In this document: positions 1 to 3,892 of the stretch, piece by piece
How positions within the stretch are numbered: the first letter of the stretch is position 1
Layout: the number at the start of each line of letters is the position of its first letter
Source of the DNA: Sulfurimonas sp.
Lineage (GTDB): Bacteria > Campylobacterota > Campylobacteria > Campylobacterales > Sulfurimonadaceae
Direction of reading: 5' to 3'
Assembly (NCBI GenBank): GCA_030646745.1
Contig: JAUSKV010000358.1
Coordinates: 1-6,330, forward strand
Length of the DNA stretch: 6,330 bases
Notes under the pieces: model-generated
What the model was told of the DNA's origin: nothing
The model's database searches: none
What the model saw: the letters and a program-made list of their open reading frames with translations, nothing else
Translations under genes and position numbers: made by a program

Positions 1-955
1 AGTCGAGTAAATATCTGCTGTTTATAGCAATTGTAAATGGTATTGTAAATCCAGTAGAAAAATTTATTTCTGTTTTTGCTTCTATGTTGTCATCACTTAA
101 TGATTCAAAAGTAATTAAATCATTAAAAAATGTAATTTTAACATCTGTTGAAATCGTTGTAATCTGTTTTATAGATTCTATCATTAAAGATTTTGGTAAT
201 ATTAAATTATTAGCAATTTCTTTAGGAATTATTCTTGAATATTCTGGAAATTTCCCATTTATGAGTTTTGTAAAAAAAGTGTATTGATCTGAATGAATTA
301 TAAGATTCGTTTGATCATAATAGAGTTCAATATTATCAAAAAATAATTTTTGAATCTCAACTATTGCTTTTCTTGGAAGTATAATTGATAATTCTTCAGA
401 ACCTTGATTAGTAATACTTACAACGGCTAATCTGCGAGTGTCAGTTGATGCAAAATTAATATTATCTTGTTTTATATCTATTAATGCACCGTTAAGTTCA
501 AATTTTGGATTATTAATATCAATTGCCGGAGTTATTTTTTTAAGTGAATCTATGAGTGAGTGAGAATCTATTGAAATACGAGATTTATCTTCATAGCTAG
601 GAAATTCGGGAAATTCGTTATGAGAAAAAGTTGGCAGTTTAAATTTTGAGTGAGATTGAGAAATATATAAAATATCATTTTTTACTTCTAAACTTATTTC
701 ACCATCTTTTAAAATTCTAATAATATCTATAAATTTTTTACCATTGGCTGTCGTGCTACCCTCTGATATTACATTTATTTTGTCAGTTGTTACCAAATAA
801 CCTATTTCATAATCAGTAGCTTTGAGAGTTAATATTGAATTAGATACATTTAAAAATACATGTGATGTAATTTGTGAAGTATCTTTTTTTTCTAAAAAAG
901 GTTGAGCATGGTTTAAAATATTTTCTATAATTGATTTTGAAACCGTAATTTTCAT
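1..955 (-). CDS. dnaN: DNA polymerase III subunit beta (sliding clamp), N-terminal part, cut by window edge
   Basis: Beta clamp: a ring-shaped dimer that encircles DNA and tethers the replicative polymerase. Reading the minus strand from the ATG at 955-953 gives 318 uninterrupted codons that continue past the left edge; the family is usually about 355-370 residues, so roughly the last 40 are missing. The protein begins MKITVSKSIIENILN. Recognisable clamp signatures are FASTDTRRLAVV (matching the family's A-T-D-x-x-R-L-A stretch in the middle domain) and KLINGKFPEYSRIIP (matching the family's G-x-F-P-x-Y-x-x-x-I-P). An AGGA ribosome binding site lies at 965-962, six bases before the ATG, which supports this start. 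It follows dnaA on the same strand after a 167-bp spacer rich in DnaA boxes. The gene is very AT-rich: bases 301-360 are only 20% G+C. The identification is firm; only the C-terminus is unseen. Confidence 0.95.
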   Translation of the reverse strand, partial: MKITVSKSIIENILNHAQPFLEKKDTSQITSHVFLNVSNSILTLKATDYEIGYLVTTDKINVISEGSTTANGKKFIDIIRILKDGEISLEVKNDILYISQSHSKFKLPTFSHNEFPEFPSYEDKSRISIDSHSLIDSLKKITPAIDINNPKFELNGALIDIKQDNINFASTDTRRLAVVSITNQGSEELSIILPRKAIVEIQKLFFDNIELYYDQTNLIIHSDQYTFFTKLINGKFPEYSRIIPKEIANNLILPKSLMIESIKQITTISTDVKITFFNDLITFESLSDDNIEAKTEINFSTGFTIPFTIAINSRYLLD

Positions 956-989
956 CTTAAATCCTATATATTTATTATAATTTTAGTAT
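956..989. other. AT-rich candidate DNA unwinding element
   Basis: This stretch is almost entirely A and T (for example TATATATTTATTATAATTTT at 965-984) and sits on the far side of the trio repeats from the DnaA boxes, where the unwinding element lies in well-studied origins. It directly abuts the dnaN start codon and includes its AGGA ribosome binding site at 962-965. It also contains a minus-strand TATAAT at 979-974, but transcription from that would leave a leader of only about 12 bases, so I regard it as part of the melting region rather than the main promoter. Confidence 0.6.
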
Positions 990-999
990 GTAGTAGTAG
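984..999 (+). other. DnaA-trio repeats (TAG TAT g TAG TAG TAG)
   Basis: The plus strand reads TAGTATGTAGTAGTAG. Read 3' to 5' away from the DnaA boxes this is GAT-GAT-GAT-g-TAT-GAT, the polarity and sequence of the DnaA-trio, the single-strand binding element onto which DnaA filaments extend from a box into the unwinding region. A short, relatively GC-rich spacer (1000-1004) separates it from the first box at 1005, and the AT-rich tract lies on its other side. This order of box, GC-rich spacer, trio and AT-rich tract matches the basal unwinding system described in Bacillus subtilis. No functional data are available here. Confidence 0.6.
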
Positions 1000-1004
1000 G
1001 TGTC

Positions 1005-1033
1005 TGTGAAAATGTGAATAACACTTATTCACT
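1005..1033. promoter_or_regulatory. DnaA box cluster next to the trio (three boxes, two in a dyad)
   Basis: There are three boxes. TGTGAAAA at 1005-1012 is a degenerate box in minus orientation. TGTGAATAA at 1013-1021 is TTATTCACA on the minus strand, one base from the E. coli consensus TTATCCACA. TTATTCACT at 1025-1033 is in plus orientation. The last two share a perfect 8-bp inverted repeat, GTGAATAA and TTATTCAC, separated by CAC. The first two abut, so DnaA could load as an adjacent pair next to the trio repeats. Confidence 0.7.
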
Positions 1034-1075
1034 CCTATTTCAAGGGTCACAACTGTAACTCTAATACAAGCCTCT

Positions 1076-1094
1076 CTTTTCACACTTACTCACT
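1076..1094 (+). promoter_or_regulatory. Pair of degenerate DnaA boxes at the candidate dnaN transcription start
   Basis: CTTTTCACA at 1076-1084 keeps the TTCACA core, and TTACTCACT at 1086-1094 differs from TTATTCACA at two positions. They lie one base apart in the same orientation. They fall at or just downstream of the transcription start predicted from the minus-strand TATAAT at 1106-1101, so DnaA bound here could repress dnaN as well as help assemble the origin. They are weaker matches than the boxes at 1013-1033. Confidence 0.45.
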
Positions 1095-1100
1095 TTATGA

Positions 1101-1129
1101 ATTATATCTTTTTTTTTATATTTTATGAA
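1101..1129 (-). promoter_or_regulatory. Candidate sigma-70 promoter for dnaN
   Basis: On the minus strand a perfect TATAAT lies at 1106-1101. A TTCATA hexamer, 4 of 6 to TTGACA, lies 17 bp upstream at 1129-1124 and overlaps the last codons of dnaA. The spacer between them is an A/T run. Transcription would begin near 1094, giving a leader of about 140 bases that crosses all five boxes of the spacer. Chance TATAAT matches are common in such AT-rich DNA, so confidence is moderate. Confidence 0.4.
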
Positions 1130-2430
1130 GATGATGTTATTTTATTTGTTAATTCTTCAATTTTCACTTTAAAATCTTCATCATTTTTCATAAGTTCACT
1201 TATTTTTTTAAGCGTGTGGCTAATAGCCGTATGGTCTTGCATGCCGAAGTATTGGGCGAGTTGAGGCATTGTATTTTGTGTGAGTTCACGACAAAGGTAT
1301 ATTGCAATTCTTCTGGCATAAACGAGATTTTTGCTTCTACCTTTTGAGCGAATTTCACTTGGTTTTATATTTAAATCTTTTGAAACACTCTGCACAATTA
1401 AGTCAAGCGTTATATTTGCACGGTTTTCTTGAAGCTGATCTTTTAACACATTTTTAGTGAAAGCTAAATCAATATCTACATTGATTAGCTGAGAATAAGC
1501 ATGAAGCTTAGATAAAATACCCTCTATTTCACGCACATTGCTATCAATTACGGTTGCAATATAATTTATAATATCTTTGGAGAGTTTTACTTTATTGAGT
1601 CTGCATTTATTTTCAATAATCGCAATTTTTGTCTCAAGTTCCGGCGGATGAATATCTGCAACTAATCCATGTTCAAAACGGCTTCTAAGTCTCTCTTCTA
1701 GCCCTGCAATTTTTTTAGGGTGTTTATCTGCTGTTAAAATTATCTGTTTGCCTGCACCTTTAAGGGCTTCAAAAGTGTGAAAGAACTCCTCTTGTATTCC
1801 CTCTTTGTTGCTCAAAAACTGAATGTCATCTATAAGAAGTACATCACATTTACGATATTTCTCTTGAAATCGCTCCATAGTTTTATTTCTTAAATGTCTT
1901 ATAAAATCGTTTAAAAACTGCTCAACAGTCGTGTAAATAACAATTTTTCCCTGATTCTGCAGTACATTGCCGGCAGCCTGCATAAGGTGTGTTTTGCCAA
2001 GTCCTACCCCGCCATAAATGAAAACAGGATTATAAAGAGTTCCCGGTTTTTCACTTACACTTTTAACGGTCGCATAAGCAAATTGGTTTGAGCCACCAAC
2101 CATAAAGTTATCAAAGGAGTGAGATGGATTCAAAAGTGAGTGCTGCGTTTTTTCTTCAGTAGGTTTTTTACTTTTTTTACTGTCTATCTGATTTTTCAGT
2201 GTTATCATAACACTCACTTTTGACCCTGTTTTTACTTCAAAAAGATGCGCTATCTTCTCTGTATATTTACTTTTTATCCAGTTTGAGACTAAGGCATTTT
2301 GAGCATAAAATATTGCAAGGTCGCTTGTTGATTTTTTTACATCATAAGTTAAAAATTTAATATATCTGTTATATTCAACCTCAGTAATCTCTTCTTTGAG
2401 TGATTTTAAAACTTCTTGACCGATATCCAT
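1123..2430 (-). CDS. dnaA: Chromosomal replication initiator protein DnaA
   Basis: DnaA is the AAA+ ATPase that binds the origin boxes, forms a filament and melts the DNA. At 435 residues it is a normal length for this group and complete. Domain I (about 1-80) is followed by a very short Lys/Ser-rich linker (about 82-98). Domain III has Walker A GGVGLGKT at 140-147, Walker B LLIDDIQF at 198-205, a sensor-I-like ILTAD at 230-234, the LEERLRSRF segment at 244-252, and sensor II NVREIEGIL at 298-305 with Arg300. Domain IV ends in the box-recognition motif DHTAISHTLKKI at 399-410, where E. coli has DHTTVLHACRKI. An AAGG ribosome binding site at 2440-2437, six bases before the ATG, supports the start. 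The gene is divergent from ruvC. Boxes on both flanks suggest autoregulation. I found no good dnaA promoter by eye. Confidence 0.98.
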   Translation of the reverse strand: MDIGQEVLKSLKEEITEVEYNRYIKFLTYDVKKSTSDLAIFYAQNALVSNWIKSKYTEKIAHLFEVKTGSKVSVMITLKNQIDSKKSKKPTEEKTQHSLLNPSHSFDNFMVGGSNQFAYATVKSVSEKPGTLYNPVFIYGGVGLGKTHLMQAAGNVLQNQGKIVIYTTVEQFLNDFIRHLRNKTMERFQEKYRKCDVLLIDDIQFLSNKEGIQEEFFHTFEALKGAGKQIILTADKHPKKIAGLEERLRSRFEHGLVADIHPPELETKIAIIENKCRLNKVKLSKDIINYIATVIDSNVREIEGILSKLHAYSQLINVDIDLAFTKNVLKDQLQENRANITLDLIVQSVSKDLNIKPSEIRSKGRSKNLVYARRIAIYLCRELTQNTMPQLAQYFGMQDHTAISHTLKKISELMKNDEDFKVKIEELTNKITSSS

Positions 2431-2455
2431 TTCTTACCTTAATTATTTTTTTGTA

Positions 2456-2464
2456 TGTGAATAG
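2456..2464 (-). promoter_or_regulatory. DnaA box (CTATTCACA) proximal to dnaA
   Basis: The plus strand reads TGTGAATAG. It lies 26 bp upstream of the dnaA start codon and 15 bp beyond its ribosome binding site, so it probably falls in the dnaA promoter or leader, where DnaA could repress its own synthesis. Confidence 0.7.
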
Positions 2465-2498
2465 TATCTATTTTTCGCATAAACAGAGTTAAAAAAGA

Positions 2499-2531
2499 TG
2501 TGAATAGCTAAGATGTGAATAGTGTGAATAG
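2499..2531 (-). promoter_or_regulatory. Cluster of three identical DnaA boxes, two of them abutting
   Basis: Exact copies of TGTGAATAG (plus-strand reading) lie at 2499-2507, 2514-2522 and 2523-2531. The last two are head-to-tail with no spacer, an 18-bp perfect tandem repeat; the first is offset by 15 bp. Same-orientation, tightly spaced boxes favour cooperative DnaA binding. The cluster ends just upstream of the ruvC promoter candidate. Confidence 0.75.
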
Positions 2532-2560
2532 TAACATGTAGAACTATTTTTGTATATAAT
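2531..2560 (+). promoter_or_regulatory. Candidate sigma-70 promoter for ruvC
   Basis: A perfect TATAAT lies at 2555-2560, preceded by T-rich DNA, which is typical of Campylobacterota promoters that rely mostly on the -10 element. A weak -35, GTAACA (4 of 6 to TTGACA), lies at 2531-2536 with an 18-bp spacer. The start would be near 2567, leaving a short leader with the ruvC ribosome binding site. DnaA boxes at 2514-2531 touch the -35. Confidence 0.5.
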
Positions 2561-2593
2561 TTGTAGCAAAATCCACATGCCAAGCAGGAAAAG

Positions 2594-3103
2594 ATGATAA
2601 TTTTAGGAATTGACCCAGGGACAAGAAATATGGGTTATGCTCTTATCTCTTTAGAAAACGGCAAAATCTCGCTTGTTGAAGCGGGGCTTATAAAGATGAA
2701 AGCAGAGGATTTGCAGTTTCAAATACCTCAGATGGTGGAGGGGCTAAGTACAATATTTGAAAATCATACAATTGATGAAGTGGCTATGGAGGATATTTTT
2801 TATGCACACAATCCCGCAACCACAATAAAATTGGCACAATTTCGCGGTGCAATTATGCTCAAACTTCTTCAAGAGTTCGGACAGTTCCATGAATATACGG
2901 CTTTGCAGGTAAAAAAAGCTCTTACAGGAAAAGCAAAAGCCGGCAAGGAACAAGTTGCATTTATGGTAAAAAAACTCTTAAATATCAAAAAAGAGATAAA
3001 ACCTCTTGATATTACCGATGCAATGGCGGTTGCCATAACCCATTCGCAAAGGGTTAGGCTAAAAAACCAAAGTACAACAGCAAAAATAGAGTGCGGCAAT
3101 TAA
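2594..3103 (+). CDS. ruvC: Crossover junction endodeoxyribonuclease RuvC
   Basis: RuvC is the Holliday junction resolvase that works with RuvAB and makes paired nicks in recombination intermediates. The 169-residue protein is of normal length and opens with the family signature [18 protein letters not shown]. The four metal-binding acids of the RNase H-like fold are present: Asp7, Glu66 (in [12 protein letters not shown]), Asp139 and Asp142 (in [14 protein letters not shown]). The basic DNA-contacting segment [16 protein letters not shown] is at 106-121. AGGA at 2586-2589 sits four bases before the ATG. The gene is divergent from dnaA, with the shared spacer holding DnaA boxes and a TATAAT at 2555. 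The response regulator starts 59 bp downstream on the same strand and could share the transcript. Confidence 0.97.
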   Translation: MIILGIDPGTRNMGYALISLENGKISLVEAGLIKMKAEDLQFQIPQMVEGLSTIFENHTIDEVAMEDIFYAHNPATTIKLAQFRGAIMLKLLQEFGQFHEYTALQVKKALTGKAKAGKEQVAFMVKKLLNIKKEIKPLDITDAMAVAITHSQRVRLKNQSTTAKIECGN

Positions 3104-3104
3104 A

Positions 3105-3130
3105 TTACCATGACTATTAAAAGATGGTAA
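3105..3130 (+). repeat. 7-bp inverted repeat after ruvC (possible weak stem-loop)
   Basis: TTACCAT at 3105-3111 and ATGGTAA at 3124-3130 are perfect 7-bp arms with a 12-base loop, starting one base after the ruvC stop codon. No T-run follows directly (the next bases are AATCGG), so it is a poor intrinsic terminator. It could be an RNA-stabilising stem or a protein site between ruvC and the regulator gene. Confidence 0.35.
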
Positions 3131-3162
3131 AATCGGTTTAATATTTTTGTTGGGAGTTTTTT

Positions 3163-3834
3163 TTGAATGTTTTAATTATTGAGGATGATGAATTCACCGC
3201 TAAACAACTCTTAAAACTCTTAAAAAGCCAAAGATACTCTTGTGACGCAGCATGTGGATATTTTGATGCAAAAGAGTATCTCGATAAAAATAGCTACTCA
3301 ATAATACTGCTTGACTGGAATTTGGGCGATGGAGATGGGCTCTTACTTTTAAAAGAGATTCGAGATGTTGGTTTTATAACCACACCTATACTTATGCTCT
3401 CTGCTAACTCTGAGATTGATGACAGGGTTAAAGTACTTGATTCCGGTGCCGATGATTATTTATGTAAACCTTACTCCAATATTGAATTATTGGCGAGAAT
3501 GAGAGTTCTGCTGAGAAAAGGTTCAAAAGAGAAGTCTTCTGTGATTAGCGTTGATGATGTAGTGCTAAATATTTCAACGCATGAAGTTTTTGTAAACGGT
3601 GCGCTTATTGATTTGACAACGGCAGAATTTGATTTGCTAGAGCTATTTATGAAAAATCAAAATATAGTTCTTACAAAGTATCAATTGAGCGAACATCTAA
3701 ATAAAGATAACTACTCAATAAAACATAGCAACCTTGTAGAAGTGCATATAAAAAATTTAAGAAAAAAGTTAAATAGAAAAGATTTTATACAAAATGTGAG
3801 AGGAGTAGGATATAAAATTCATAAATCTTCATAA
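3163..3834 (+). CDS. OmpR/PhoB-family response regulator
   Basis: This is a two-component response regulator of 223 residues, a normal length. The receiver domain (1-118) has the acidic pair Asp8/Asp9, phospho-acceptor Asp51 in LLDWNLGDGDG, Ser80 at the Thr/Ser switch position, Tyr99 in GADDYLCKPY, and Lys102-Pro103. The winged-helix DNA-binding domain (about 126-222) contains the transactivation-loop and recognition-helix region with HSNLVEVHIKNLRKKL (188-203) and ends with the wing signature NVRGVGYKI (211-219). The start is TTG: GGGAG at 3152-3156 is six bases upstream, and the protein begins MNVLIIEDD as expected for a receiver. No histidine kinase gene is visible on either side, so its partner is elsewhere or outside the window. 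The cytochrome gene starts 58 bp downstream on the same strand, making it the obvious candidate target. The signal sensed is unknown. Confidence 0.93.
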   Translation: MNVLIIEDDEFTAKQLLKLLKSQRYSCDAACGYFDAKEYLDKNSYSIILLDWNLGDGDGLLLLKEIRDVGFITTPILMLSANSEIDDRVKVLDSGADDYLCKPYSNIELLARMRVLLRKGSKEKSSVISVDDVVLNISTHEVFVNGALIDLTTAEFDLLELFMKNQNIVLTKYQLSEHLNKDNYSIKHSNLVEVHIKNLRKKLNRKDFIQNVRGVGYKIHKSS

Positions 3835-3845
3835 TATCTTCATAC
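3818..3845 (+). promoter_or_regulatory. TTCATA direct repeats with helical spacing, candidate response-regulator operator
   Basis: TTCATA occurs at 3818, 3828 and 3839. The last two belong to a perfect 9-bp direct repeat, ATCTTCATA, at 3825-3833 and 3836-3844, an 11-bp period. OmpR/PhoB-family dimers typically bind head-to-tail half-sites spaced 10-11 bp. The repeats straddle the regulator's stop codon and lie 48-75 bp before the cytochrome ATG. The first two units are also coding (Ile-His-Lys-Ser-Ser-stop), so coding chance cannot be excluded. Confidence 0.4.
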
Positions 3846-3857
3846 TTGTACTATAAA
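3829..3857 (+). promoter_or_regulatory. Candidate promoter for the multiheme cytochrome
   Basis: TATAAA at 3852-3857 could serve as a -10, with TTCATA at 3829-3834 (4 of 6 to TTGACA, 17-bp spacer) as a poor -35. A weak -35 overlapped by direct repeats is what an activator-dependent promoter looks like. The start would be near 3864, inside the loop of the dyad at 3846-3878. The element matches are weak. Confidence 0.3.
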
Positions 3858-3878
3858 GTTTCTTCAAATTTAGTACAA
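3846..3878 (+). repeat. Perfect 8-bp dyad TTGTACTA / TAGTACAA before the cytochrome gene
   Basis: TTGTACTA at 3846-3853 and its exact reverse complement TAGTACAA at 3871-3878 enclose 17 bases. The right arm ends one base before the GGGAG ribosome binding site (3880-3884) of the cytochrome. It may be a two-site operator for a second regulator or, if transcription starts upstream, a leader hairpin affecting translation. Confidence 0.45.
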
Positions 3879-3892
3879 AGGGAGAAGATTTT

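Larger units (their letters stand above)
956..1122. other. oriC: Origin of replication, dnaA-dnaN side (oriC2-like)
   Basis: This 167-bp spacer between dnaA and dnaN has the ordered parts of a bacterial origin. An AT-rich tract at 956-989 is followed by TAG trio repeats at 984-999, then by DnaA boxes at 1005-1012, 1013-1021 and 1025-1033, and a second pair at 1076-1084 and 1086-1094. The box core is TTCAC, the form known from Epsilonproteobacteria, rather than the TCCAC of E. coli. In Helicobacter pylori the dnaA-dnaN spacer is the part of a bipartite origin that melts. The spacer also carries the dnaN promoter and leader. The location is well supported; melting activity is inferred. Confidence 0.8.
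2431..2593. other. oriC: Origin of replication, ruvC-dnaA side (oriC1-like), with divergent promoters
   Basis: This 163-bp spacer lies between the divergent dnaA and ruvC starts. It holds four identical 9-mers, TGTGAATAG on the plus strand (CTATTCACA on the minus), at 2456, 2499, 2514 and 2523, all in one orientation. A possible fifth, looser site, AAATCCACA, is at 2569-2577. Together with the boxes in the dnaA-dnaN spacer this gives a two-part origin flanking dnaA, as known in Helicobacter pylori. Two AT-rich stretches (2441-2455 and 2545-2562) are present, but I see no trio repeats here, so this side is more likely a DnaA-loading and regulatory half than the melting site. Confidence 0.75.

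Noticed and set aside
84..287. Plus-strand open frame of 67 codons with hydrophobic content
   Set aside because: It lies entirely antisense to dnaN, whose protein signatures are clear, and it has no credible ribosome binding site.
1107..1124. T-rich run just beyond the dnaA stop as a terminator
   Set aside because: On the dnaA coding strand the run is poly-A, and there is no GC-rich stem before it; it fits better as the spacer of the dnaN promoter.
2499..2531. CRISPR-like reading of the repeated 9-mers
   Set aside because: The repeats are 9 bp with 0-6 bp gaps and match DnaA boxes; there is no 25-35 bp repeat with unique spacers.
2744..3099. Minus-strand frames opposite ruvC
   Set aside because: RuvC catalytic residues and length are intact on the plus strand, so these are shadow frames.
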